64,000 bases of DNA from Poa pratensis (GCA_947311845.1 CAMZMU010000115.1:30589401-30653400); one strand, 5' to 3'. Shown: positions 48,450 through 62,400, numbered from the stretch's first letter. Notes: generated by a model not told the origin, from the letters alone. Numbers and translations: made by a program.

Positions 48450-50630
48450 ATGTAGCCGAAGTGTAGGAAGCAGCTAATGATCATTATATTCTATGTATAT
48501 ATGGGTATTATTTTCAAAATTATAGCTTGGCATATATATACTTGTACTACCACACACATGAAAGTCGAAGACTAATTTTGTGGAACATATATGTGTAAAA
48601 GTAGCATCGATATAAATATGCAAATGCAAACATGCAAAATTTGTGTATAGATTGAAGAACATAGGCAGTCCCAAAAGTTATACAAATAATTTAGTGCCCA
48701 TATATATACTAGTAATTAAGAAGAAACGAGGTTATTGTTACATCTCTGTCTATTGTTTCTTCCTTTTAGATTTACCGATATATATTGAGAAGGTAGCTGT
48801 CTTTTTATGATGGACTCTTAAAATTAGGTGATGAAGCCTTGACAAGTATGGGAGACATTCTTACGATAACGATTTCATATCATGGTAACAACAACTACCT
48901 GCCAGAAATCGATTAATTAACACATATATTAGTTCCTTCCTGGGCTAGATTGCTTTGATGGTCAACAACAGAAGAGTTGCTACCTAGGGAGGCAGCTTGT
49001 GCTTCAGCGCTTGTGTTGTGCTTCTGTTGCAGGTAACATGCATTACAAGATTATACTAGCTGTAGCTAGATGTCAGCTTCAACCGTTGGCCTAACTCTGT
49101 TACCTATGGCAGATAAAAAAGTCCTTAGATTTTAAGCAATCCCCTCAGCTTAAGAAACAGGGGGAAAAGATCAACTTGCTGCTGGTATATATCCTTGTCT
49201 TCGATCGACTAGTGGCAGATGGAAACTGACATATACACCAAACTTACATTTCCAATTTAGCACGTTGTAAATCATGTTTTCCACTTCAAAGTTTTTTTTG
49301 GTATGTACTCCGAACTAATTCGTTAGTTTGTTTTGCCGAAACTGACAAGCAGGGTCAGAGATCCACCACTGCATTATAAGTAGAAAAAAGTTTTCACTGA
49401 AGAAAAGGTAGAAGAGAGGTGTCCGATTATAAAAAAAAAATGGACGCGAACGAGATGGTGCACTGCTATTCTTCTAGCATAAAAGCCAAGAGTATCTGCA
49501 TGCCCGACGCGGCGACGCCAAGGAAGCACGAGCAAGCAGAAGCCAAAGCTGCACCAACGGGAAGACTCCCCCTCCCTCCCCGCCGTGACATATCAATTCC
49601 GACTTTGACATGGCTAATTCCAAGCGAGAACCCTGAAGAGCGGCACCGAGACCACACCGCCAAGCTAACACGGACTGGCACCACTGCATCAGCACTTCAG
49701 CAGGACAACTCCATTTCCGGTGAAACCTTCGTTGTTGCCACCCACGCCGCAAACCGCTAGTCCTAGGAGTGTGAAGAAGACTATAACACTTTTCTACATG
49801 AAGTCTAACTTCTTTTATGTCATTATAGTACCAAACAAGTCTTTCCGGTTTGAGCTTTTCCATTCAATTGAAACAATTTCGTACCGTACTCGAACAAACG
49901 ACATATACTTTTGGTCCAGTTCGTCGTCAGTCCTTTACTCCTTTAGATACACAATGAAGCACAACCTCACGTGTGCATGCCTTGACTGATGGAGACCATG
50001 AACATAATTACATTAACACTTAATTTCTCGCATGCGGGAGAAGGTTTATTTCTCAAAAGCATTTTCCTTTGCACGTAAGAAAGGGACTTAACGGTGTTTC
50101 GTTTGAGAAAAAAAACTAACACGGCGAATCGCGGACGACTTAGTTAGCCACTTAGCCATGTTATAACTAATTAACAACCAAACGAATCTTGTTCGGTAAG
50201 GTATCAAGGTGAGGCGACCTAGTAATCACCCACCGGGACTGCGTGCAGAACTTTTGTTAATTTCACGGCCGCCGGGTTTTTCCTGCCTACCATCGTTGAA
50301 CGCGGTGATGTCAGCACGCGCGCACGGCGCACGCAGCAGGCTTAGCTTAGCTAACCTAAAGTGACATGTAAAGTCACGGAAGATGGGGATGTAGCTCGAG
50401 TCTCGAGCTCTGATAGGGTCCCTGCGTGCGAGAGATCTTATCTTTTCACGTTCGTTCAAAGAGGATCTGGTATGTTATGAAAATTAGTGGCACCTGATGA
50501 CGCGATGGTTTAATTTTTTCCCCGAAATGGGACTGATATAGATGCAACGCGATGGTTTTAATGGTTTCTCGTAACTTTGTTCATGTACTTTTCAGAAGTG
50601 TAGGATTGCTTCCCGGCCAGCTTCACTAAT
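48450..50630. other. AT-rich intergenic DNA, no gene supported
   Basis: A 113-codon plus-strand frame at 49419-49760 has an ATG after an A-run but no domain and no recognisable splice or promoter context. It is not called as a gene. No repeats of note. Confidence 0.4.
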
Positions 50631-50631
50631 A

Positions 50632-50755
50632 CTCCCTCCGTACATAAAACGATGTTTCAATCTAGCCCAAATTTGTATGTATCTAGACATGATTTAGTAT
50701 ATAGATACATGCAAATTTTGAGCTAGGTTGAGACATCTTTTGTGGACGGACGGAG
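50632..50755. mobile_element. Stowaway-type MITE
   Basis: A 124-bp element with TA at 50630-50631 and 50756-50757. The ends are ctccctccgtacataaaacg and the inverse tttgtggacggacggag. Its halves (caatctagcccaaatttgta / caaattttgagctaggttg) pair over most of their length. Confidence 0.88.
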
Positions 50756-50847
50756 TACAAAAGTAACATAACGATACTATGCTCACGTGCTGCACGTGCA
50801 TCGACAATGGAGAAAAGCTCCGTCGCCTTGACACTGTCGTCGATATA

Positions 50848-50999
50848 CTCCCTCCGTTCCTAATTATAAAATGTTTTGCATATTGCAATGTGAATAACAT
50901 AGATAAAATGAGTGAATATACACAATAAAACGCGTCAAGATACATAGAATAAGAGAAAACTGAAAAAGCTAAAAAATATATTTTGAAAAACGGAGGGAG
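50848..50999. mobile_element. Stowaway-type MITE
   Basis: A 152-bp element with TA at 50846-50847 and 51000-51001. The ends are ctccctccgttcctaatt and aaaaacggagggag. It lies 92 bp from the preceding MITE. Confidence 0.85.
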
Positions 51000-51001
51000 T
51001 A

Positions 51002-51960
51002 TATATGAGCACAATGGCAATGATTCTATACGCGGTTGCCTTTACCTTTATTACATTGGAAAAGTTAAAAAATTCAAAACCAACTTCTTACTGTCTTGCA
51101 TTGGCAACAACTAATCAAAAATACTTGTTTCTGATGTCTGATGTAGACAAAAGAAAATCAGCGACATTGTCTTCTCAGCACTGTGAATGGAGTCCACTTT
51201 GTATGCTTCACAACCACCATATCGTTGCCGCGCTAATGCCCAAATGTATAATCTTGGCGACGTCGGCTTCACTACAGCGTCGACGGAGCCCCACTCCTAC
51301 GTCGTTCACCTCCCCCGCATTGTCGCTATCTTCTGCCGAACCCTATACAAAATTAATATACCGACGACGCCGGATGGAGCCCCACTCTTATGACTTCACG
51401 GCCGCCACATCGTCATTGGCTTCCACCTCGCCTAAAGATAAAGGATGCAACATTGAACAATTTTAAAACAAACAACTAACCTAAAACAAAGTAATCAATG
51501 TAATATAGAGTCTAGTTAAGCTATATAAGCACAATTTACACAAAGAACTAACTAAGTCAATAATGAGAGCCTACTTAAACTATATAAACAAGAATTTATG
51601 CAAAGTTTCTATAAGGTTCATCCATATAAATCTAAATATGCAGATAAGTACTCACATATAATTAAGAGGACGTAAGTCTAAATATAATTTTTGGGAAACT
51701 AAACAAAGTGAAATTTCAATGTCCGTTTCTAAAGTAAAATAACATCCAAGCTTGTAAAAACAAATTTTTTTTTAAAGTAAATTAAACAAGTGTAGAGGGA
51801 CTTTCCAATTGTCTAAGTATAAAACTAACTTAACAAAAACTAAACTAAACTAGTGTATAGGGCCGGATTGCATAGTGGCTAAACCAATGCTTAATACATA
51901 GATCTAATAAAAAAGGAACCCAAACTAAACACCGTTGTTTCATGCGGTGGCACCTATTGA
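51002..51960. other. Gene-free stretch
   Basis: The first 450 bp include moderately GC-rich DNA with open frames at 51005-51466 that show no domain. The remainder is AT-rich. Confidence 0.4.
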
Positions 51961-51977
51961 AGTGTATATGCAGTTCA

Positions 51978-52169
51978 GACTTTTGATTGTGTTGGCTAGT
52001 GCATGAAAAATGACATGGTATCGGAGTCTAGGGTCTCTAGTTCGAGTCCTGGTCTTCGTAATTTATTCTCAAAATTAGTGTCCTCCCTATTTGTTCATGT
52101 AATTGTCTAGCCTTTTCCACCAGTACGTTTAGACTTTTGATTGTGTTGGCTAGTGCATGAAACATGACA
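51978..52169 (+). mobile_element. Tiny LTR element (SMART/TRIM-like), about 0.2 kb
   Basis: A 38-bp direct repeat gacttttgattgtgttggct...atgaca occurs at 51978-52015 and 52132-52169 with one mismatch. Immediately after the first copy stands tggtatcggag (52016-52026), nearly the standard plant primer-binding site complementary to initiator tRNA-Met (tggtatcagag). The full LTR may begin a little upstream. No target duplication was identified. Confidence 0.5.
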
Positions 52170-54380
52170 CGACACCGCTAACACCAGAGCTAGCGTTGCC
52201 ACCGCCTATGGCACTGGCCCGGGAGTAGATAGTGGGCAATGGCATCCTAGAGGTCCGTCTGGTACATGGCCTCCTTCGGGCATTCCACTTGGTACTCAAC
52301 GACAAGGATGAGGATGGACGTCTCCACCTTGGCCGCACGCTCGAAAGAGGCGCGAGAGAGGAGGCACTTGTCCTCCAGGTCCGAAACCGTCCCTCCTCTA
52401 ACGAGGTGGAGCAGGAGGATGAGGTTGGGATACCACCGTCTACTCCTGAGCCAGCAGCCTCATATGGTGCTTGATATAGGTGCGGGTGTGGAGGTTGGCA
52501 TCATTAGCGGCAGATGGGATGCCATTAGAGAGACGGGGAATAAGGGTTGGGAGTGGTGAGAGTGATGGGAGAGAGGGTGATTTTATAAGCCGGAGTGATG
52601 GGTTTTGGGGCTGCCAATTTTGGCAAAGGACAAAATAAAAATATTCGTTACCATAGCAGGTCACATCAGGAACATATAACTATTTTTTCCTTTGCATATA
52701 TATTGGATACACACATATGAAATTGTCCCTTGGCAGTAGAAACAGGCCAACCACGGCTCATTCCAGGAAGGACTCTTTGGCCACGAGCGAAAATATTTAA
52801 CAATGCATCTTGTAGCTGCTATTGTCGATGGGGGTATCCTTAGTGTCAGTTTGTAATAGTGCTTGATTTTTATTTTCAACCAACTCGAATCATTTGACAA
52901 CCCAAACAAAAAACACAAGATATTAATTGAGTACCATAAAAGTCATTAGTTAGCACATTAAAACACACAATCTTAGTTGACCAAACTAAAATAGTGGAAA
53001 CATTAATATGCAAGAATAATTAAAAAGACATATTCTGTAACCTAACAAGTAATTTGCAAATTATGAAATACAAGAGTCGCGCACATTTGAAATGTGCAAC
53101 TAGTGTATACTTAAAGTGCTTCGGCCAAATAAGGTTTTGAATTATAAAATTATCAAAATATATTTTACTAATGTAAAACAATATTTTTCTCATTGAAGTA
53201 CCACATGTCAGATTACAAAAACACTGGTTACATATTTTGAAGATATGCAACTAGCTAGTTTATATCTAAATTAAAATCGACCAATTTCTTGTAGACCCAA
53301 ATAATACAACTATGAAAACAGAATAATATAGTTGTGCATACATATATAATAGTTTCCCATGTTCAATTGTGCAATTGGCGACCAGGTATAGATTACATTT
53401 GCACCTGAAAAAAACTGATTTGTCTAAACAAATCAATCATTTGTAAAGGAAAAATGTACTGGAACTTTACAAAAAATTAAGTCCATTGTTCAGAAGCAAG
53501 ACCACCTTAAAAACACTTATCCACATGGAGAAGTAAAACGACGCGAGACTTCTTGGCCGCCTCCACTATTATCTCTTTTGTACGCTTACCCAGCGTGTTA
53601 TTGAAAAATGCATCGCCCGTATGTTGACGTCACGATATTATCACCACCGTTCATAGTTTTGAGATTCGTGCTAAACTTTTCACGGTGTTGCATATATACG
53701 ATTATATATTATAGAGATCAACTTGTGCTCCACTTCTAGGCGGTATCCGCACTCCACATTTATGAAACCACCCAAAGGTGGAGTGCGGATTGGTATCCAC
53801 AAACTAGAAGGGTCTATATGCAAATATGTCTGGAATCAATTGTTCTAAGGTGGAATGTGCGATTTCCATTAAATAGAAGGGTCAATATGCAAAACTGGAG
53901 AAACTAAATGTGTTGCAATCTCATAATTTTAAACAGTGATGATGGTACATGATATGTTTTGAACCATCTAATACTACAGGAACATCAACATATATACATT
54001 TGGAGTTTTTATACTTCCGTGTTATGGACACTTTAGAATTCAATTAGCTACTTTCTCTGTTCTAACTTTTTGAAGTTTTATATTTGTCATATGTCAACCT
54101 ATTTTAGAATTGACCAAGTTTATAGGAAATTAGTATTTGCAACATCAATTTAGTTTTAAATTATGCAATATATATTAGATTTGATGTTGTGAATATAGAT
54201 ACATTTTCTACAAATCCAATGGAATTTAAAAAGCTTGATATTGAAAATCTTAGAACTTCAATTAGTTTAGAATGAATAAATTAGCTATAGCAGATTCAGA
54301 CAGGGCTACTCCTTGATAACTTCAGACCAGCGGAATCCATCATAGCGAACTCGTTGCAAACATGGGCGACACTAATATAA
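52170..54380. other. Gene-free stretch
   Basis: A GC-rich patch at 52180-52560 has open frames on both strands without recognisable domains. The rest is AT-rich. No gene is supported. Confidence 0.4.
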
Positions 54381-54383
54381 CTA

Positions 54384-54542
54384 CTCCCTTTGTTCACTAA
54401 TATAAGGCATTCTACTTAGTATAAAAAAATTAATATTGACTACATACATGCTAAAATGAGTTAATCTATGTACAAACTAAGTTTAGATACATTTGAATCA
54501 AGAAAAAACTGAAATGTCTTACATTAGTAAACATAGAGAAAT
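54384..54542. mobile_element. Degenerate Stowaway-type MITE
   Basis: Left end ctccctttgttcactaatataag after TA at 54382-54383. The inverse cttacattagtaaacatagag ends near 54540. The right terminus is mutated, so the border is approximate. Confidence 0.65.
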
Positions 54543-55338
54543 ATATTACTTTTCACATGTGCATACGACGTATAGGCACACCGTCATCCTTGGAACGTTG
54601 TTCTACCACTGTACACGAGCGGCGAAAACAATGCATAGGCCTGCAAGACACGCATAAAGTGAATTTGGAGGCCGACCTCCATACAGCTTGGTGTTTTTTT
54701 CTTTCGAAATATGCATTTTGTGTTTCAAAAAATTGAAAGAAAAATTAAAGGTGTCGATAATGTCGAGATCCATTTGTGTGCAAAATTTTAATATAATTTT
54801 CGTATTATTTTACGCTACAAAAATTGACATTTCTTCAAAGTTCACATATCTAGATCCACCCATTTGTCAATTTTGCCTAGTCCAAAATATAAAGATTTCA
54901 GATTGAATTTTTGCACACTTGTAAATTATATTATTATCTACATCTACATATTTTTATCTGATCCAATTAGCTCAAATAATTTCGACCGAATACGTACAGT
55001 GCCCTGCACCGTACATTGCTCCATGAACCTGCAGCCGTGTACGTATCTGAGACCGATCTGATCAGTTTGGTCTGGAGTAAGGTGCTTGGCTGTCTAGTAC
55101 TACGTATCAGCATCAGATGGGATATGCCTGACATACGCCCCCGTGACCCATCAGCTAGCTAGAGCTCTTGCTGGAACCGGAAGGTATATTTCAACGCATC
55201 AGAAAATGACTGTAGATTGCAGAAGCGGCTAACCCGAAAACGAACTCAGCATTTCCGGAATACAGCATGCAAGGGCGCCGCTCCATATTACTCACTATAT
55301 AAAAGTTGTCCCAGATCGGGCTCTCTCCGCGCACCGTG

Positions 55339-55368
55339 TACTGTAGATGTTACTGTTCATCTACAGTA
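55339..55368. repeat. Short perfect hairpin beside the large foldback
   Basis: The 11-bp arms tactgtagatg (55339-55349) and catctacagta (55358-55368) are separated by 8 bases. The hairpin lies 11 bp outside the left arm of the 0.9-kb foldback. Confidence 0.85.
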
Positions 55369-55379
55369 CTACAGTGCCC

Positions 55380-56283
55380 CCGATCCGCACCGTCCGTCGA
55401 CGATCGCGCGGTCATTCAGACGTGTCCATGACGGTTTTGCAACAAAAACCTCATAAAACGAGCAAACCAAACCGCAGTCCACAGCTTAACGGCAAGAAGG
55501 ACCACTTCGCAATTACAGCAAAGTTGAGGACCCTTTTTGCAAAATCGCCACAACTCCTCCTCCCGCTGCTTCTCTCTCGCGTGCGACCGGAGATCACCGG
55601 CACCGCCGACGCGGCGCGCCGCCGCTGTAGCCCTTCTCCTTCAGATCTACGGACACGCCGGCCTCCGCCGTCGTCACCTCTTCCTCCCCGCCGAAGCTCG
55701 CGTGCCGGGGCGCGTCGCCGTCGCGGGAATCGCCGCCGCCGCGTTCGGCTCCCTCCGCCGCTTCCGCGCGTCGCCGGCGCTGCTCCGGCGACCCAAATGG
55801 GGCGGCGCCGCCACCTACGGGTCGGCCGCGACGAGCCGCGTCGGGCGCGGCCAGCCGCGCGTGCCAGAACGCGCCGGCGCGCCGCCGGCGACCACGGAAG
55901 CGGCGGAGGGAGCCGAACGCGGCGGCGGCGATTCCCGCGACGGCGACGCGCCCCGGCACGCGAGCTTCGGCGGGGAGGAAGAGGCGACGACGGCGGAGGC
56001 CGGCGTGTCCGTAGATCTGAAGGAGAAGGGCTACAGCGGCGGCGCGCCGCGTCGGCGGCGCCGGTGATCTCCGGTCGCACGCGAGAGAGAAGCAGCGGGA
56101 GGAGGAGTTGTGGCGATTTTGCAAAAAGGGTCCTCAACTTTGCTGTAATTGCGAAGTGGTCCTTCTTGCCGTTAAGCTGTGGACTGCGGTTTGGTTTGCT
56201 CGTTTTATGGAGGTTTTTTTTTGCAAAACCGTCATGGACACATCTGGATGACCGCGCGATCGTCGACGGACGGTGCGGATCGG
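55380..56283. mobile_element. 0.9-kb foldback element with 388-bp near-identical inverted arms
   Basis: The left arm 55380-55766 and right arm 55895-56283 are inverse copies with only scattered differences, around a 128-bp GC-rich spacer. Both strands therefore encode almost the same peptide. The outer arm half (ccaccgtccgtcgacgatcg type, then agttgaggaccctttttgc) is moderately AT/GC mixed. The inner half is very GC-rich and looks like a duplicated first-exon or leader fragment. No target duplication or transposase was found. It could be a foldback/MULE-type element or an inverted duplication. Transcription would give a long hairpin RNA. Confidence 0.75.
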
Positions 56284-59200
56284 ACGGCGCCGCCGCGTCC
56301 AGATTTGGCCACGATGACGTCAGCACTAACATCATGGTGGCCCCACGTGGCTTTTTTTTACGGCGACGTCTACGCGGGCCAGGGTTCCAGATGGGCCACT
56401 AATTGGGCCGGCCTGGCTACTACGTAGCTGGGCTGGCCCTTTCTTTTTTTTCTTCTGTTTTATTCTCTTTTCCCTGTTTTTCTTTTCCCAAATTTTTTTA
56501 CAACTTTCCAAACAGAAATTCCAAAATTTTCAAACTTACACTGCTTTAAAATACGGACATCTCATATTTTCCATTCGAAATGTGAACATTCCACACAATT
56601 TTAGAGAAAAAATTGTATTTCCCCAAGCCATTACTTCCCTCTAAAATATTCGATTAATTTCTAGGTTTCAATTTTTTTTAAATACACACAAATCCAATAC
56701 TTTAAGTTTACTAATTACAACAATTCCACCCATACATACGAAATGCACGGTAAAAAAAAAATGACAATCCAGCAGTTCCAGCTATTTTCCATAAATTATT
56801 TGTAATTTCACAGGTGCGACCCATTTGTCGGGTTTTTAAACAACTTTTCAATGTGGCCATCTGAAAAATTGAATTTTCTACACCGTAGTACTCACAAAAA
56901 TAATAGCAGCAAGTCATGAACACAAAAATGGAAAAAATAAAATCGTCAACTAATTATGGCATATCGTCGCATATCGAATTTGAAAATTTAAAATTTCCCG
57001 AATGCCAACCCAATTTCCTTAAACAATATACAGACAAATAATAAATGTCCTAAAATTAACACCTTCTGAACTACTAATTGACAAAAAAAATGTTTCATAT
57101 TTCTTATAAACAAAAAGTGCAACCCATTTGTGGCAAAAAAAACTAAATATTCCAAATTACTAAAGATTTGGATAAAAACAGCGTCAGCTTCCAACGGATT
57201 TCGATATTTCCAAATTAGATAAAATATGCAACCTATTTACGCCATAAAAGAAAAATGAACATTATGAAGATAGTGCAAAATTAGAGAAAATAAACGACAA
57301 ATTCCAATAGATTTCTAGATTTCCCCATTAGTTCAAATTTAGAGAACAAATTAATTGAAATCTTCAACAAAAATATACGGCAAAACTCACCAGATCACAA
57401 CATTCAAAAATACACAGCATGTGTCGTACGAACAACTTCCAAAATTTAACAACTTACAAAATTTGGCAAACTTACAAAAATCAGCTTCCTTTGAATTTCA
57501 ACAGATGTCAATTCGAACAACTTTTGAATCGTACGCACCTTCAGATTTGAATTCTTCGCACTGTGGTATTTACAAACATGAAAAAAAAAACAACATGACC
57601 GTGGATCCCACTTGCCATTTTTTTCCCTTTTTTTAATAAAAAAAAAGGAGATGGAAAACTTTCCATAAATAACCACCAGGAAAATCCACGAGCTTTCTTC
57701 ACATTTCAACAATTTACAAGTCTACACATTTTAAAGATGTGGACGTTTTCAACGCCATAACATGGCAAACAAATTTGAATATCTCGAAAATTCATCTGCA
57801 TTTCAAATCTACCCGTTCTACTAACGCAAAAAATAATTAAAATCAAAGAACATATCAACTCGACAAATTTTTGAAATCTAAATTCAGAGTTACCAAACGT
57901 GGATATGATCTCCATTGAGATTTCAATATTAAAAAACAAAAGAAATTTGCCTTCCACGTATTAGCATAAAGGGCTAGACAATTTTCACAAAAATTAAAAA
58001 TCGTCCGGAACTCAAAATCTCCGAGTATATCCACTGACCAAAATATGGCTAACACAACAAAAATAATCAATAAATTACATGCCAACTACTTATGCCACAA
58101 AACAACACTTCTAGAAAATTCAAAAACTTATAAACTTTTGGAGGTATTTGAAATACATTTTCCCCCATTATAATTAAAAGTTCATGCTAACATACGAACA
58201 TATCTAAATACTCACAAATATGACAAAAAAACAACAACATACCTACAAGGGAAAAAAATGCTCATGCTATATGATCTCCATTCAAGTTTCAGTACTTAAA
58301 AAAAAAAATGGGCGGGGCCTTCCACGTATTACCATTAAGGGCTAGACAATTTCCACAAAAAATTAAAAAATTCAAAAATCAAAATCTCTGGGTGCATCCA
58401 CCGACTAAAATATAGGTAGCACAGAAAAATAATAAAAAATTTACAAGCTAATTACTTATGCCATAAGAGAAAACTTTCTGAAAATTCATAACTGCCAAAT
58501 ATTTGAATATACTTGAAATACATTTCGTCTAACTATATTTAAAAAAATCATGCCAAAATACAAACATATTTAAATACATCAATCCGCTAAATATTTGGAT
58601 ATTCTGTAACCTCTATACAAAAAAAAACTCCGAACAAATCAACGCTAACACTAATTACATATAACAAAACACAGAACATAGTTGCACAATTCAAAATGGT
58701 CAACATTTAGATGCAACATAGACGAACTTTCCCCATTTGTTAGCACAAAACCAAAAAAATATGCAGTACCACTAACAACATATTTAACTTAAATATTATT
58801 TGGGAAAAAGGAGCACATTTCAATATTTCAAAATATTAGACTACGTAAGTTAACCCATAATATATCAACATGCTCAGGAAAAAAAATTTGGTACTTACTA
58901 ATGCCAAAATACAAACAAATTTGAACAATACAAACTGCCTAATATTTGCATACACTATACATGCACTTTACATATTTACGAATTACAATTTACTAAACGC
59001 TCACAGAATAAATTTCCTCTGATTATACTAGGCAGCCAAAAAGAAAAAAAATACTTCCGCTACCTACGGAATAATGCACATATTCCAAGATTCCAATTCG
59101 GCCAATTTTTTGGAAAAATCCAAATTAATTCCCTCGAATTACGGATCGAATTTAATAAATGTCCACCTAATGTAATCCATTACCATTATGTAGTTCAGCT

Positions 59201-59400
59201 AAATTTTGAAACCAAAATACAAACTTATTACATCTTCCCAAGTTGTTTAAAATTCAAAAAAATTTAGCTGAAAACACTTTAATTGTGAACATATAATTTA
59301 AAAATGCTTCATTCACTAAATGTTGGCAAAAAAACCAATTCTTCTAATTATGGATTGAATTTGACAAGTTCCCCAACAAGGGCGCGTTCGTGACGACGCG
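56284..59400. other. AT-rich gene-free block
   Basis: Very AT-rich with many A and T homopolymers and recurrent phrases (ttccaaatt, acccatttgt, atgccaaaatacaaac). It holds the 366-bp tandem repeat below. It has the feel of an old DNA-transposon interior, but no ends were found. Confidence 0.45.
57903..58634. repeat. Two diverged 366-bp tandem repeats
   Basis: atatgatctccatt starts at 57903 and again at 58269. The following landmarks ccttccacgtatta, aagggctagacaatt, acttatgcca and gaaatacatttt recur in the same order and spacing in both copies. Confidence 0.75.
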
Positions 59401-62400
59401 CTAAATTTCCACTAGTTGGTACCTAACTCACCTAACAACCCCGCACCTCCGCAGACACTCGTGTAGTATATGGAATGCAATATGTGCAAGGGAAATTACG
59501 CACCTGCACACGCTTTGCGGCTGCGCCTTCTCGCAAGTTAACTTTGGCGATAAGCATGAGACAGATTTCGTATGGTCCATGAGCTGATAATCCGGGTGGA
59601 AGAATCTTGTTAGCTTTTGGGAGTACATCGGCAGGGCAGAGGGAGCAGCAGGCTTGTGTATAGCTTTCACTCCTTTTCCTTCCCCAACTAACTGAAAGTG
59701 GAGGCTCACAAAAAATTAAAGAATTGAAGGTGGGGATGAATGGATGATGGTATATCATCTCTTGACATAATTCTACTTTTATATTGGTGATTACCACGTA
59801 CGCTACACTCACATACACCGCTAATAGTTCAGTTTCTTCCCCAGACGCGCGCACTCCTTTTGCATGTGTTTAACGCGCAGGTGATTAGAGTCAGACACCC
59901 CACAGCTGATGGCTGTCTTTTGCAGGTATAGTAAGCTGGTGTTCCACGTTAGACATGTGTATTTCTTCTGAAGATTCTGTAAAGGTACTTGTGTAGAGTC
60001 ACAAGTGTATGCACGTAAACGATTGATGTGACTGGCTAATACGTCCCCTGAAGAAATGTTAGTTCTTAGCCTGCCTTCTGATGGGAACTCAGCTAGCGGT
60101 ACTGCATCTTGGAAGTTACTAGGTCTTACATTAGGTTATGAATCGCATGCATGCTTTATCGCATTTTTATAAGGTGTGGGAAGAATGACCGGTATCAATC
60201 GGCTGCACCCGTCTGAAAGAGAGACATGCTTAGGAGATCATACTGTACCTAGGCTGATGGGATTCGGCACCTCGATGTGGTGCTCTACTTGGAACCGTGG
60301 AGACGTTTACATATCCATATTTGTCTATATATAATTGAGATGTTTTCCTTTCCCTCCAATCCAGCACCTGGCAATTGGCTCAAAGTTGATGTCTGATCCG
60401 ACCCAACTAACTGACCATCCTATATTCCTCCTTCATCCTTTTGGTTTGTAGTATTTTTAGGGGAATGGAAATTCCCTTTCGAAAGGAACACATTAGCAGT
60501 ACCCTAGCATTGGCCCAGCTCCAAGAGTCGGTGAACTGCTAACCGAAGTCAGATTAGGTAAAGGTGATCACTGAAAACTAACTGAAATCTTGCAGAAAGC
60601 AACACCTGGTCACCGGCGTACACGGGGGAAATTAGCTACTCCGCTTCTTGTGATGGTGCACTGGTGACGACGTCTTGGCGCACCGGGCGGGTCACAGCCT
60701 CCGTCGTCTGAGTCGTGCTCCTTTTTCCCTTAGCCGCGCACAACCGGGGGTTTCCGTAGAGCCGAAGCGAGAACGCCGGAATGGATGGAGGGAATGCGTA
60801 GCCATCAGTTGGGGAGAACGATGGCGACCGAGCTTCACGCCTGCCGCTGCGCCGGCCAGGGATAGCAAATCGGGGGAAAAGATGAGCATTTATACATGGA
60901 CGGTTTGGTTCTGTTTAATCGAGGTTTTTGGCGTCCGAGGACGACAGCGACCGTCGTCAGCTATTGCGAGCTCGTCCTCACCTGCTTGAATCAACCGTGC
61001 CGCAGGCGAATACAGCGGGCCGCTAACAGTGTCAGGTCTATTGGGCCGTGAAACATATGGGTGCACTTGACGGCCTTCGTCACACCTCTGTCTGACCAAT
61101 CATAGTCCAGCCCAACCGACGGCTGTATTCGCCCTGGGCCCTGGTAGACTGCAGCTACTGAACTGTATCTGGTAGGAGTAGCCCTGTGCGGTGGTATGTA
61201 TACTGTATTACTGTATCTATCTTCGTTGTTATCACAAAGGGTAATGATGTGTTTGAACCTCCTTCCGAGGTCCTACCCTCGACTCATATAGCATTCACCT
61301 CGGACGAAACATGTTTGTTTTATTTCTGTTGGTCTAGCTACCGGTCCCTGTTCCTAGATCATCACAAACAAATGCAAAACTTGTGTGCTCAATCTCACTC
61401 ATATCTTTCAACAACAAACAATACCTTCCGTTGGAAATTTCTTGAGGCATCGGTTAGGTTTAACAGTTTGAGACCCTAGCCCGAACACACGTAATTGAAG
61501 CACCCGCAACCTGTTAAATACCTCAACCATAACATGAAAAACAATATTATACTACATTATAGTGTGATTTTTTTGGCGGTACATTACTTGCTATGAAAAT
61601 AAATCGCTCTATAAATGCCAAAATAATTACATAAGCAAGTAAGGCATCACATTCAACTACCAAGCATCAACATCATCAGGTTAACATTTAAACTTCTAAC
61701 CTACAAAAGGAAAAATATGTAAGCACAAGGAAAATATTGTGCTGCCCAGGGGGATAGATGCCCCCCTCCCATCCACTGTAGGATTGGTGATTTTGAGATC
61801 TGCTTCGGTCTACTTAGAGGTATTATTGACATGAGGTGTGCGGTGATTATGTTCTTACTAACATTCTATTGTCTCTGTCATTTATGGCAGCACACATCAC
61901 ATCATACACATGCATTGATTCCCCTTTTCGTTTACCATGTTTATTTTGTCTTCATGTTAGTAGGTTGGATATACTACTTACTCCATATATATGCCTAATG
62001 GGAATCGATCTTTGTACTTATCCTTAATGCCATGCACGTGTCATATCACATGCAGCTAGCTTGAATGATATATCAATGTGTACGATACATTGTGGTAGCT
62101 TATACTGTCATACCTAGTTCGTTATGCGCACCTGGTTTTATTATTGTCATACACTGTTTATCGTGCTTGTCTTGTATTCATGTCTTGCGCCTGAACTAAC
62201 GAAGCAGACACTGAATCTGACAAGTCATGACAGTATAACACACTCTCTAATAGCCCATTAGTAGCAACATCTTTGTTTTGTACAACCTGCTAGTTGGTTC
62301 CTGGCACACATGACACATCCCTACGTATATTGTGTGGTAGATGCAAGGGGCAGCTATCCCCCGTGGCAGCAAATCCTCACTCGTAAGCACAAATCTCAAA

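Noticed and set aside
49419..49760. 113-codon plus-strand ORF
   Set aside because: No family, promoter or splice evidence; could be a noncoding transcript or chance.
55537..56124. Paired 176-codon proteins on opposite strands
   Set aside because: The two peptides are the same arm of the foldback read from each side, not two genes.
60675..60989. 104-codon plus-strand ORF
   Set aside because: No domain, no splice partner and no promoter signal; not supported as a gene.
61003..61134. Small MITE with gcgaatacagc ends
   Set aside because: Only 11-12 bp of inverted match and no target duplication; not firm enough to call.
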